In this document: one piece after another, positions 16,162-23,752 of the stretch
Position numbering within the stretch: position 1 is the first letter of the stretch
How the letters are laid out: the number at the start of each line of letters is the position of its first letter
Assembly (NCBI GenBank): GCA_021788795.1
Contig: JAJYKG010000002.1
Location: 1-26,466 of the forward strand
Reading direction: 5' to 3'
Source: Thermoplasmata archaeon
GTDB taxonomy: Archaea; Thermoplasmatota; Thermoplasmata; RBG-16-68-12
Length of the DNA stretch: 26,466 nucleotides
The notes under the pieces: model-generated
Told to the model about the DNA's origin: nothing
The model's input: only the letters and a program-made list of their open reading frames with translations
Database searches by the model: none
Translations under genes and position numbers: made by a program

Positions 16162-17582
16162 CGGCCCGCGTGGCCATCGTGGGCGGCGGCGTCACGGGCC
16201 TGGCCGCGGCCTACGCCCTGCGCAAGGCCGTACCGTCGCGGGACCGCCTCGCGATCATGCTCCTTGAGGCGGGACCGGACCTGGGCGGCTCCCTGGGCAC
16301 GGAGCGCGCGGACGGATTCCTGATCGAGCGGGGCGCCGATTCGTTCCTCACCACCAAGCCCCAAGGGGTCGCCCTGGCGCGCGAGGTCGGCCTGGGAGAC
16401 CAACTCCTCGGCATGGCCCGTCGCGGCGTCTATGGCGTCCGGCGTGGCGTGCTGCAGCCGTTCCCGGAAGGCCTCATGATGATGGCCACTCCGCGGCTCG
16501 GGCCGCTGGCCCGCACCCGCCTCCTCTCGGCCCGCGGGAAGCTCCGCGCGGCGATGGACCTCGTCCTCCCTGCGCGCAAGGACGCCGGCGACGAGAGCCT
16601 CGCCTCCTTCGTGCGCCGCCGGCTCGGGCGCGAGGTCCTGGATCGTCTCGCGGAGCCCATGGTCGCGAGCATCCATGCCGGGGACGCGGAGCGGTTGAGC
16701 GTGAACAGCCTCCTCCCCCAGTTCGTCGCCCACGAGCGAGACCACGGCAGCGTCATCCGCGGACTGCGGAAGTCCGCCCCCGCGCCGCGCCCGACGGATC
16801 CGTCGCTGCCGCGGCCCTTCGCCACGTTCCGCGGCGGGATGGGGTCGCTCGCGGGCGCCCTCGTGGAACGGACGCCCGCGGTCGAGCACCGCCTGCAGAC
16901 CGTGGCGACGCGCCTCGAAACCACGGCAGACGACACCTTCCAGATCATCGACCGTGGCGGAGGCGCCCTCGCCGCCGACGCGGTCCTCCTGACCCCCCCG
17001 GCCTTCGCCTCCGCGGACCTCCTCGAAGGCGTGGCGCCCGCGCTCGCCACCGCCTTGAGGGCGGTTCCCTACGCCTCGTCCGCGGTGGTCTCCCTCGCGT
17101 TCCCGGAGGACGCCTGCCGCCGCCTCGACGGGACCGGGTTCCTGGTCCCGCGGTCGGAGGGCCTCCACCTGAAGGCGTGCACCTGGGCCTCGGCCAAGTT
17201 CGAAGGCCGTGCACCCCCCGGGCACGTGCTCCTCCGCGCGTTCTACGGCGGCACGGGAGAGGCGGCCGTGCTGGATCGCTCCGACGAGGACCTTGTGGCC
17301 CTCGCCCTCGAGGAGCTCAGACCCCTCATGCAGATCCGCGGCCCGGCCGAGCTCACGCGTGTCCACCGTTGGCCGCGGGCCCATCCCCAGTACGAGGTCG
17401 GGCACAAGGCGCGGGTGGCCGCGATCGAGGCGGCGAACGCGGCGGTGCCCGGCGTGTTCCTCGCGGGGAGCGCATACCGCGGCATCGGCATCCCAGACTG
17501 CATCGAGGATGCGGCGCGCGCGGTCGAGCGAACCCTGCAGCTCCTGCAGCCACAGGCCGTCGTGGCGGGGGCCCTCGCATGA
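16158..17582 (+). CDS. hemY: Coproporphyrinogen III / protoporphyrinogen IX oxidase (FAD, HemY/CgoX type)
   Basis: This 474-residue flavoprotein oxidises a porphyrinogen to a porphyrin with oxygen. The FAD-binding dinucleotide fold starts the protein (VAIVGGGVTGLAAAY, residues 5-19) with a glutamate in LLEAGPDLGG, followed by IERGADSFLTTKP. The C-terminal FAD motif is LAGSAYRGIGIPDCIEDAARAV. Given HemE, a coproporphyrin-type HemH and HemQ in the same operon, and no hemF or hemN in view, coproporphyrinogen III is the probable substrate, as in Gram-positive CgoX. Substrate choice cannot be read from sequence alone. The start codon overlaps the hemH stop (ATGA) and the stop overlaps the start of the radical SAM gene. 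Confidence 0.93.
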   Translation: MTARVAIVGGGVTGLAAAYALRKAVPSRDRLAIMLLEAGPDLGGSLGTERADGFLIERGADSFLTTKPQGVALAREVGLGDQLLGMARRGVYGVRRGVLQPFPEGLMMMATPRLGPLARTRLLSARGKLRAAMDLVLPARKDAGDESLASFVRRRLGREVLDRLAEPMVASIHAGDAERLSVNSLLPQFVAHERDHGSVIRGLRKSAPAPRPTDPSLPRPFATFRGGMGSLAGALVERTPAVEHRLQTVATRLETTADDTFQIIDRGGGALAADAVLLTPPAFASADLLEGVAPALATALRAVPYASSAVVSLAFPEDACRRLDGTGFLVPRSEGLHLKACTWASAKFEGRAPPGHVLLRAFYGGTGEAAVLDRSDEDLVALALEELRPLMQIRGPAELTRVHRWPRAHPQYEVGHKARVAAIEAANAAVPGVFLAGSAYRGIGIPDCIEDAARAVERTLQLLQPQAVVAGALA

Positions 17583-18700
17583 CCGCGCCCGCGAGGCTTC
17601 CGGGCGGCCGGCCCGCCGTCGACTACTCCCAGGCGCCCCTCATCACGATCTGGGAGACCACCCGGGCGTGCGACCTCGCGTGCATCCACTGCCGCGCCTC
17701 CGCCCAGACCCTTCCGGACCCGGCGCAGCTCACGCAGGAGGACGGATACCGTCTCCTCGATGCGGTCCGGCGGTTCGGCCGCAGCCTCTTCGTGATGACG
17801 GGGGGCGATCCGCTCAAGCGGCCGGACATCGCCGACCTCTTCGCGTACGCGATGGACCGCGGGCTCGTGACGGCCCTGAGCCCCAGCGGCACGCCGCTCC
17901 TGACGCGGGACCGGCTGGAGCCCATGGTCCGCGCCGGCCTCCGGACCGTCTCGATCAGCGTGGACGGCTCGACCGCGGCGATCCACGACGCGTTCCGCGG
18001 CGTGCCCGGTTCCTTCGGCTGGAGCACCGCGGGCATCCGCGTGGCCAAGGAGCTCGGCCTCGAGGTCCAGATCAACACGACGGTCTCGCGGTACAATCTG
18101 GACGACCTGTCCGCGGTCGCCGATCTTGCGACCCGCGTCGGCGCGTCCCGGTGGAGCGTCTTCTTCCTTGTGCCGACCGGACGGGGCCAGGCCTCGGACA
18201 TGGTCTCCGCCCCGGAGGGCGAACGCGTGCTGAACTGGCTCTACGACCTCTCCAGGACCGCGCCGTTCCACGTCAAGACCACGGAGGCGCAGCACTACCG
18301 GCGGGTCGCGATCGAGCGCGAGGCCGCAGAGCAGGGCATCTCGCCGGCCGAGGTCTTGGAGCGGAGCCGCACCGCCGGCGGGCGCTTCGCTCCCGGTGTG
18401 AACAGCGGGAACGGCTTCCTCTTCATCTCCCACCGCGGGGACATCCTTCCCTCCGGGTTCCTGCCCCTCTCCGCGGGAAACGTCAAGGAGGACGACCTCG
18501 TGCGCGTGTACCGCGAGGACCCGGTCTTCAAGAGGCTCCGCGACCCGTCCCAGCTCCATGGCCGGTGCGCGACCTGCCCCTACCGGGTCGTTTGCGGCGG
18601 CTCGCGCTCCCGCGCGTACGCCACGACGGGCGACTACTTGGCCGAGGACCCCGCGTGCCCCTTCGAGCCGCGGGCGGGCGGCGCGGCCCTCGCGGCCTGA
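17579..18700 (+). CDS. Radical SAM/SPASM protein of the heme operon (AhbD/NirJ-like layout)
   Basis: The 373-residue protein has the radical SAM cluster motif C31-x3-C35-x2-C38 in TRACDLACIHCRA, a GGDPLKRPD segment after the first strand, and a C-terminal SPASM-type cysteine set, C330-x2-C333-x5-C339-x20-C360, for an auxiliary iron-sulfur cluster. This layout is shared with AhbD (heme synthase of the siroheme-dependent route) and NirJ. The details (MTGGDPLKR, FFLVPTGRGQ, KTTEA, CGGSRSRAYA) match best what I recall as the TIGR04053 family, whose reaction is not established. It is last in the heme operon and overlaps hemY as ATGA, so a role in heme modification, possibly anaerobic coproheme decarboxylation, is inferred. 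Its 3' end overlaps the convergent nth gene by 67 bases. Confidence 0.85.
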   Translation: MTAPARLPGGRPAVDYSQAPLITIWETTRACDLACIHCRASAQTLPDPAQLTQEDGYRLLDAVRRFGRSLFVMTGGDPLKRPDIADLFAYAMDRGLVTALSPSGTPLLTRDRLEPMVRAGLRTVSISVDGSTAAIHDAFRGVPGSFGWSTAGIRVAKELGLEVQINTTVSRYNLDDLSAVADLATRVGASRWSVFFLVPTGRGQASDMVSAPEGERVLNWLYDLSRTAPFHVKTTEAQHYRRVAIEREAAEQGISPAEVLERSRTAGGRFAPGVNSGNGFLFISHRGDILPSGFLPLSAGNVKEDDLVRVYREDPVFKRLRDPSQLHGRCATCPYRVVCGGSRSRAYATTGDYLAEDPACPFEPRAGGAALAA

Positions 18701-19368
18701 CGCGTGCGGCGTTCCCACCAGGTCTGGCGGCGCACGTACGTGCGGAAGTACTTGCAGAAGGGCCGGAACGAGCAGGCCTCGCATCGCGGCCGGATAGGCC
18801 GGCACACGTCCTTGCCAAACGCGATGAAGAGCTCGTTCACCGCAAGCCAATACCGCCGCGGCACGACGGCCATGAGGGCCGCCTCCGTCTTCTCCGGCGT
18901 CTTGGCCGACACGAGGCCGAGGCGGTTGCTCACCCGGTGCACGTGGGTGTCCACGGGGATCCGCGGGATGCCGAAGCCGTAGACGAGGACGCAGTTCGCG
19001 GTCTTCGAGCCCACCTGCGGCAAGTCCATGAGCGCCTCGTAGGTCGAGGGCACGCGCCCGCCGTACCGTTCGACGAGGATGCGGCTCACGCGCTGGATCT
19101 GAGGCGCCTTCTGGTGGTAGAAGCCGACCGGCCGGATGAGGCGCTCCACGTCCGCCGGCTCGGCGTCGGCGAGCGCGCGGGCGTCTGCGTACCTGGCGAA
19201 GAGCTGGTCCGTCGCCTTCTCCGTCATTTCGTCCCGCGTGCGCTGGGAGAGGATCGTGCCGACGAGGACGTGGAAGGGGTCCTCCGTGGCCGTGGAGATC
19301 TTCGCGAGGGCCGTGCTCCCGTCGCGCAGGTCGCCCTTCGGGAGGTAGCGGCGCCGCAGGTCCCGCAT
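18634..19368 (-). CDS. nth: Endonuclease III (DNA glycosylase/AP lyase)
   Basis: Endonuclease III removes oxidised pyrimidines and cleaves the abasic site during base excision repair. The 244-residue protein has the helix-hairpin-helix motif LPQVGSKTAN with catalytic lysine K122, catalytic aspartate D140 in PVDTHVHRVSNRL, and a C-terminal [4Fe-4S] site C189-x6-C196-x2-C199-x5-C205. I choose the ATG at 19368, preceded by a GGAG element, because longer in-frame versions run into folC and lack family similarity. It lies 16 bases after folC and is probably co-transcribed with it. A basic, alanine-rich tail of about 35 residues follows the cluster and overlaps the end of the convergent radical SAM gene. 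Confidence 0.94.
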   Translation of the reverse strand: MRDLRRRYLPKGDLRDGSTALAKISTATEDPFHVLVGTILSQRTRDEMTEKATDQLFARYADARALADAEPADVERLIRPVGFYHQKAPQIQRVSRILVERYGGRVPSTYEALMDLPQVGSKTANCVLVYGFGIPRIPVDTHVHRVSNRLGLVSAKTPEKTEAALMAVVPRRYWLAVNELFIAFGKDVCRPIRPRCEACSFRPFCKYFRTYVRRQTWWERRTRQAARAAPPARGSKGHAGSSAK

Positions 19369-19384
19369 GATCTCCGGGATGCGG

Positions 19385-20671
19385 TCACAGGCGGACGCCG
19401 AGGTGCTCAAGGGCCTCCCCCGCGGTGTAGATGGAGCCGGTGATGAGCACGAGGTCGTCCTTCGCCGACTCGGCGAGGGCACGGTCGACGGCGTCCGCCA
19501 CGGCGGGGGCGACCTCCGTCGGCGCGTAGCGGCGGAAGGCGGAGGCGACCTCCTCCGCGTGGTAGGCCCGGTGGCTCTTCGGATGGCAGGCGATCACGCG
19601 GGCGGCCAGGGGGCCCAGGGAGGCGGCCATGGAGGCGAGGTCCTTGTCCGCCAGGATCCCCGTCACGAGGAGGCACTTCTTCCCGGGGAAGAGCTCTGCG
19701 TAGGCGGAGGCGAGGGCCGCGGCGGCGGGGCCGTTGTGGGCCCCGTCCACGACCACGAGGGGCTCGTCGCGGACCTTCTGGAGCCGCGCGGGCCACCGCG
19801 TGGCCGCGACGCCGGAGACGATCGCGGCGTCGGGGATGTCGACGCCCGTCTTCCGGAACTCCGCGAGCGCGGCGACCGCGAGGCCGACGTTCTCGACCTG
19901 GAACGAGCCCGCCAGGGGCGTGGCGACCTCGAGCTCCCCGAAAGGGCCCCGCACGCGCAGGCGCTGCCCGGACAGGCCCTGCGAAAGCCGCTCGACGGTC
20001 ACGTCCCGCCCGACCACCGTGAGCGGCGCGCCGAGGTCGCGGCACCGGGCCTCGATCACCGGGAGGGCCTCCTGGTCCACGGTCACGGCGCGGGAGGCGG
20101 GCTTGATGATCCCGGCCTTCTCGCGGGCGATCCGGTCGACCGTGCGCCCGAGGTGCTCCGTGTGCTCGAGGCCGACCCGCGTGATGACCGCGACGCGGCC
20201 GTCGAGGACGTTCGTCGCGTCGAAGCGGCCGCCCATGCCGACCTCGATGGCCGCCACGTCGACCTCCCGCTCGCGGAAGTACTGGAAGGCCATGGCCGTC
20301 GTGACCTCGAAGAACGTGGGCCGGTTCACCGTGCGCTCGCCGTCCATCTGCCGCATCGCGGGCTGGATCCCCTCCCACAGCCGCAGGATGACCTCGTCGG
20401 GGATTGGGAGGCCGTCCACCTGGATGCGCTCGTTGAAACGGATGAGGTGGGGCGAGGTGTACAGGCCGACCCGGTGTCCGGCCTTCTGCAGTGCGGACGC
20501 CACGGTCGCGGAGACGGAGCCCTTGCCGTTCGTGCCCGTCACGTGGACGGCCCTCAGGCCCTCCTGCGGGTTGCCGAGGAGACCGAGCAGCTGGCGGATG
20601 TTGTCGAGGCCGAGCTTGATGCCGAACCGCTCGAGGTGGTACAGTGGGTCAAGCGCTTCCTGGACGTCCAT
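19385..20671 (-). CDS. folC: Folylpolyglutamate / dihydrofolate synthase (Mur ligase family)
   Basis: This ATP-dependent ligase adds glutamate to folate-type cofactors and may also make dihydrofolate from dihydropteroate. The 428-residue protein has the Mur-ligase P-loop VTGTNGKGSV (residues 44-53), YTSPHLIRFNERI for pterin and omega-loop contacts, FFEVTTAMAF, IEVGMGGRFDATN, VGLEHTEHLG, EKAGIIKP, and DGAHNGPAA in the C-terminal domain. Whether the natural acceptor in this archaeon is folate or another pterin is not visible. A TATA-like GGTTAAACG lies 30-38 bases before the start, which fits a nearly leaderless mRNA. nth follows at short distance. Confidence 0.93.
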   Translation of the reverse strand: MDVQEALDPLYHLERFGIKLGLDNIRQLLGLLGNPQEGLRAVHVTGTNGKGSVSATVASALQKAGHRVGLYTSPHLIRFNERIQVDGLPIPDEVILRLWEGIQPAMRQMDGERTVNRPTFFEVTTAMAFQYFREREVDVAAIEVGMGGRFDATNVLDGRVAVITRVGLEHTEHLGRTVDRIAREKAGIIKPASRAVTVDQEALPVIEARCRDLGAPLTVVGRDVTVERLSQGLSGQRLRVRGPFGELEVATPLAGSFQVENVGLAVAALAEFRKTGVDIPDAAIVSGVAATRWPARLQKVRDEPLVVVDGAHNGPAAAALASAYAELFPGKKCLLVTGILADKDLASMAASLGPLAARVIACHPKSHRAYHAEEVASAFRRYAPTEVAPAVADAVDRALAESAKDDLVLITGSIYTAGEALEHLGVRL

Positions 20672-20700
20672 CGGGAGCGGCGCCGCTAACCGGAACGCGC

Positions 20701-20709
20701 GGTTAAACG
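20701..20709 (-). promoter_or_regulatory. TATA-like box for folC-nth
   Basis: GGTTAAACG (CGTTTAACC on the coding strand) lies 30-38 bases before the folC ATG at 20671, placing the transcription start within about ten bases of that codon. Confidence 0.4.
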
Positions 20710-20722
20710 TTCGCCCACGGGC

Positions 20723-21181
20723 TCAGAGGTACCTCACAATGCTGGCCACGGACGAGAAGAACAACACGCCGAGGACGACCCAGACGGCCACGAAGACCTT
20801 GGCGAAGAGGCACAGGGAACGGCGCGTGCTCTCGGGGACGTCGGTCCGTACGCAGAAGATGAACGCGAGGGCCACGCTCAGGCCGGCTACCAGGTCGAGG
20901 GCCACCCCCGCGGCCCACGCCAACGCTTGGACGACGGCGGCGTATCCCTCCGTTCCAGGGGTCGGGGTGGGGCCGTACGTGCCCGTGCACGGCATGGGGA
21001 TGAGGAAGATCGCGTGGAACGACAGGAAACCCGCGAAGATCAGGAGGCCCATGATCGCGCCGACGATGGCCATCAGGGTCTCCGAGGCGGAGCGCTCGCG
21101 ATGCAGGCGGTACGGTCCGGTCGAGGGCGGCGCGTAGACGGGGGGTTCAGGGGCGGGAGGGGCCGAAGGTTGCACAAGCAT
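20723..21181 (-). CDS. Small membrane protein with proline-rich N-terminus
   Basis: The 152-residue product begins with about 25 residues rich in proline and tyrosine, then has three likely transmembrane helices near residues 36-62, 82-110 and 124-146. A short external-looking loop around residues 63-80 is rich in glycine, proline and threonine. I do not recognise the family and no motif suggests an activity. The ATG at 21181 follows GGAGG almost directly, which is too close for a normal ribosome binding site, so a slightly different start is possible. The nearest TATA-like sequence (21241-21252) is shared with the divergent coaBC gene. Confidence 0.65.
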   Translation of the reverse strand: MLVQPSAPPAPEPPVYAPPSTGPYRLHRERSASETLMAIVGAIMGLLIFAGFLSFHAIFLIPMPCTGTYGPTPTPGTEGYAAVVQALAWAAGVALDLVAGLSVALAFIFCVRTDVPESTRRSLCLFAKVFVAVWVVLGVLFFSSVASIVRYL

Positions 21182-21240
21182 GCCTCCGTTCCTGGCATGG
21201 TTGCCCAGGATCGATCGACGTTTCCCCCGCCCGCAGTACC

Positions 21241-21252
21241 ATAGATATATAT
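21241..21252. promoter_or_regulatory. TATA-like box between coaBC and the divergent membrane protein gene
   Basis: ATAGATATATAT is the most AT-rich run in the 95-base gap. Its distance to the second coaBC ATG (21277) is the usual 25-30 bases, which points to that codon as the start of a leaderless mRNA; the first ATG (21265) would lie upstream of the expected transcription start. Being nearly symmetrical, the box might also serve the minus-strand gene with a leader of about 35 bases. Confidence 0.45.
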
Positions 21253-21276
21253 CGGCAGGGGCGAATGAACGCGGCG

Positions 21277-22479
21277 ATGCATCCGGCGGAGCGGATCCGG
21301 GGCGCGAAGAGCGCGAAGCTCCACGGGAAGACGATCGTCCTTGGGGTCACGGGGAGCATTGCCGCGGTGGAGACGGTGAAGCTCGCCCGCGAGCTCATCC
21401 GTCACGGCGCCGACGTGCATGCCGTCCTCTCGAAGTCGGCGACGGCCATCGTCCACCCGAACGCCCTCCAGTTCGCCACGGGCCACGACGTGGACACGGA
21501 GCTGGACGGCTCCATGCGGTACCTCCAGATGTGCGGCAAGGACGGCCGGGCGGACCTCCTCCTCATCGCCCCCTGCACCTCGAACACGATCAGCAAGGTG
21601 GCCAACGGCATCGACGACACCACCGTGACCACGTACGCCGTCAACGCCCTGGGCTCCGGCATTCCGGTCCTGATCGCCCCCGCGGCCCACGAAACGATGA
21701 TGGACAACCCCGCGGTCCTCGAGAACGTCCGCCGGCTCGAGGCGCTGGGCGTGGAGTTCATCGAGCCCAAGCGTGAGGAGAGCAAGGCGAAGCTCGCGGA
21801 CCTCGACGCGATCGTGGCCCGCGTGGTCCGGCGGCTCGGCCCGCGGGACCTCCTGGGCAAGAAGGTCCTCGTGATCGCTGGGTCCACCGTCGAGCCCATC
21901 GACGACATCCGCGTGGTCTCGAACCGCTCGAGCGGGGCCACCGGCGTCGAGCTCGCGCGCTCCGCGTTCGAGCACGGGGCCGACGTCGAGCTATGGATGG
22001 GCCGCCACGAGGTGGCCGTGCCTTCCTGGATCCCGATGAAGGCCTTCGACACGACCGCGGACCTCACGGGCATGGTGGCCGAAGCCCGTGCGGACGTCTG
22101 CCTCGTCCCCGCCGCGATCTCGGACTTCTCCCCGCGGAAACGGAAGGGCAAGATCCCCTCGCGGGAAGGCGCCCTCACCCTGGACCTCGAGCCGACCCCG
22201 AAAGTCCTCGCGGCCCTGCGCAAGGCGGCGAAGGGCACGCTCGTGGGCTTCAAGGCGGAGTCCGGCGTGACGCCGGCGGAACTCAAGTCGAAGGCGATGG
22301 CTCTCCTCAAGGAGGCGGACCTGGACCTCGTCGTGGCGAACGACGTGGCTGCAGTCCAGCGCGAGGCCACGGAGATCACGATTTTCGACCGCAAGGGCCG
22401 GTCCGTGGCGTTCGCGGGATCGAAGTCCCTCGCGGCGGAGCAGGTCTGGAGAGCCGTCCTCCATGGTGTCCCAGGGTGA
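21277..22479 (+). CDS. coaBC: Bifunctional phosphopantothenoylcysteine decarboxylase / phosphopantothenate-cysteine ligase
   Basis: CoaBC makes 4'-phosphopantetheine from phosphopantothenate, cysteine and nucleotide in CoA synthesis. The 400-residue protein starts with the flavin-binding CoaC half (VLGVTGSIAAVETVKLARELI, FATGHDVDTE, LLIAPCTSNTISKVANGIDDT). The usual PxMNxxMW substrate motif reads PAAHETMMDNP here. The CoaB half follows from about residue 200, with AGSTVEPIDDIRVVSNRSSG, VPAAISDFSP, LVGFKAES and LVVANDV. An ATG four codons upstream (21265) is possible, but the TATA-like box at 21241-21252 favours 21277. The gene overlaps the pantoate kinase gene by 17 bases, so two CoA enzymes are made from one transcript. 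Confidence 0.94.
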   Translation: MHPAERIRGAKSAKLHGKTIVLGVTGSIAAVETVKLARELIRHGADVHAVLSKSATAIVHPNALQFATGHDVDTELDGSMRYLQMCGKDGRADLLLIAPCTSNTISKVANGIDDTTVTTYAVNALGSGIPVLIAPAAHETMMDNPAVLENVRRLEALGVEFIEPKREESKAKLADLDAIVARVVRRLGPRDLLGKKVLVIAGSTVEPIDDIRVVSNRSSGATGVELARSAFEHGADVELWMGRHEVAVPSWIPMKAFDTTADLTGMVAEARADVCLVPAAISDFSPRKRKGKIPSREGALTLDLEPTPKVLAALRKAAKGTLVGFKAESGVTPAELKSKAMALLKEADLDLVVANDVAAVQREATEITIFDRKGRSVAFAGSKSLAAEQVWRAVLHGVPG

Positions 22480-23335
22480 GGCGTTCTGCCCTGGGCACGT
22501 GACCGCGTTCTTCGAGGTCTGTGAGGACGCAGACCCGCGGAAGAAGGGCTCCCGCGGCGCGGGCCTCTCCCTCTCCCTGGGCGTGACGACCGTCGCGCGC
22601 GTGCGCGAGTCGACGCGGCCCTCCCTCGAGATCCTCGTGAACGGGAAGCGGGCGAGGGCGGAGGTCACGGAGGCCGCGGCCCGCAAGGTCCTCGGCGACC
22701 GCGCGTACGAGGTCAAGCTCCTCTCCGACACACCGCTCCCGGTCTCCCAGGGGTTCGGCGTCAGCGCCGCGGCCGCGCTCAGCACGACCCTCGCGCTCGA
22801 CGACGCGCTCGGCCTGGGCCTACCGCGGGACGAGCTCGTGGCCCTCGCCCACGTGGCCGAGGTGGAGGGCGGCACGGGCCTCGGGGACGTCGTCCCCGCC
22901 TCCCTGGGGGGGATGGACCTGCGGCTGCAGCCGGGCGCCCCGGGGCACGCGGACGTGCGGAAGTTCGAGGTGCGCCGCGACCTCTTCCTGGCGGTCATCG
23001 GTCCGGAGCTACTCACGCGTTCCGTGATCCACGACCCGAGGAAGGTGGCGGCGATCAACGCCCACGGCGGCGCGTGCGTGGACGCGTTCGCGAAGGAGCC
23101 GACTCTGGAAAGGCTGTTCGACCTGGGGAACCGCTTCGCGGAGGAGACCGGGCTCGCGAGCAAGACGGTCCTGGAAGTGGTGCGGGCGAGCCGCATGTTC
23201 GGGCGCGCGGCGATGGCCATGCTCGGCAACTCCATCTTCGCCGAGGCGGGGCGGGAGGAGCTCGCGACGCTCTATCGCAAGTTCGGGACAATCCAGCGGT
23301 GCGAGGTCGACAACGAGGGCGCGCGCGTCCTCTGA
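22463..23335 (+). CDS. Pantoate kinase (GHMP family)
   Basis: Archaeal CoA synthesis phosphorylates pantoate before joining beta-alanine, using pantoate kinase and phosphopantothenate synthetase in place of bacterial PanC and CoaA. The 290-residue protein shows an N-terminal CPGHVTAFFEV strand, the GHMP ATP-binding motif PLPVSQGFGVSAAAALS (residues 91-107), and EGGTGLGDVVPASLGGMDLR, which is typical of the pantoate kinase branch. The overlap with coaBC supports the assignment. The partner synthetase is not in this window. The ATG at 22463 lies inside the end of coaBC; no better start is seen. The stop codon is one base from that of the convergent DUF357 gene. Confidence 0.9.
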   Translation: MVSQGEAFCPGHVTAFFEVCEDADPRKKGSRGAGLSLSLGVTTVARVRESTRPSLEILVNGKRARAEVTEAAARKVLGDRAYEVKLLSDTPLPVSQGFGVSAAAALSTTLALDDALGLGLPRDELVALAHVAEVEGGTGLGDVVPASLGGMDLRLQPGAPGHADVRKFEVRRDLFLAVIGPELLTRSVIHDPRKVAAINAHGGACVDAFAKEPTLERLFDLGNRFAEETGLASKTVLEVVRASRMFGRAAMAMLGNSIFAEAGREELATLYRKFGTIQRCEVDNEGARVL

Positions 23336-23336
23336 C

Positions 23337-23621
23337 TCACTCGCTCAGCGTGAACAGCTGGTCGTCCTCGCCGACGTCGAACAGGCCGACGCGCGCGCCG
23401 GCATCGAGCCATCCGTGGGCGTAGTTGACGTTCGCGAGGGCCTTGTCCAGCTCTCCCCGGTCGCGGAAGTGCTTCGCGTCCTCGCAGTACGAGCCGGCCA
23501 TCGTCAGGAAGTCCTCCGCGACCTTGCGGAGATGGGAGTGCTTCGGCGGGGCAATCTTGATCTTCGCCAGGGCGCGCTCCGTCAGGCCGATGTCCTTGTC
23601 GACGAGCGCCCGAAGGTCCAC
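23337..23621 (-). CDS. DUF357 family protein
   Basis: The 94-residue protein is a helical, charged small protein matching the archaeal DUF357 family, with its hallmark SYCEDAKHFRDRGELDKALANVNYAHGWLDAG region (residues 44-75 approximately) and a short C-terminus. The function of the family is unknown. The start is a GTG at 23621, since no in-frame ATG gives the full domain; a TATAG-containing box 22-29 bases upstream supports it and implies a leaderless mRNA. It converges on pantoate kinase with one base between the stop codons and diverges from the secreted protein gene. Confidence 0.82.
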   Translation of the reverse strand: MDLRALVDKDIGLTERALAKIKIAPPKHSHLRKVAEDFLTMAGSYCEDAKHFRDRGELDKALANVNYAHGWLDAGARVGLFDVGEDDQLFTLSE

Positions 23622-23642
23622 GGCGGGCCATGGAGAGCGCGC

Positions 23643-23650
23643 GCTATAGC
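23643..23650 (-). promoter_or_regulatory. TATA-like box for the DUF357 gene
   Basis: GCTATAGC is a small palindrome centred 25 bases before the GTG at 23621. The spacing fits a leaderless archaeal transcript and supports the GTG start. Confidence 0.45.
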
Positions 23651-23740
23651 CTTTGTCCGCTCGGAGACGCGCGAAGGCTGAAATAGCGTCCGGGCGATGC
23701 CTCGCGGACCCCGGCGAAGGATCGAGCCGGGCAAGGGGAA

Positions 23741-23745
23741 GGAGG
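23741..23745 (+). promoter_or_regulatory. Ribosome binding site deciding a GTG start
   Basis: GGAGG lies seven bases before the GTG at 23753 and sets that codon as the start of the secreted beta-propeller gene, allowing a full signal peptide. A weak AT-rich stretch, TGAAATAG (23679-23686), could be the promoter, giving a leader of about 40 bases. Confidence 0.55.
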
Positions 23746-23752
23746 GGAAGGC

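Noticed and set aside
17209..19443. Plus-strand frame of about 744 codons across hemY, the radical SAM gene and nth
   Set aside because: It runs out of frame through two real genes and antisense to a third; no domain is visible, so it is not a fusion protein.
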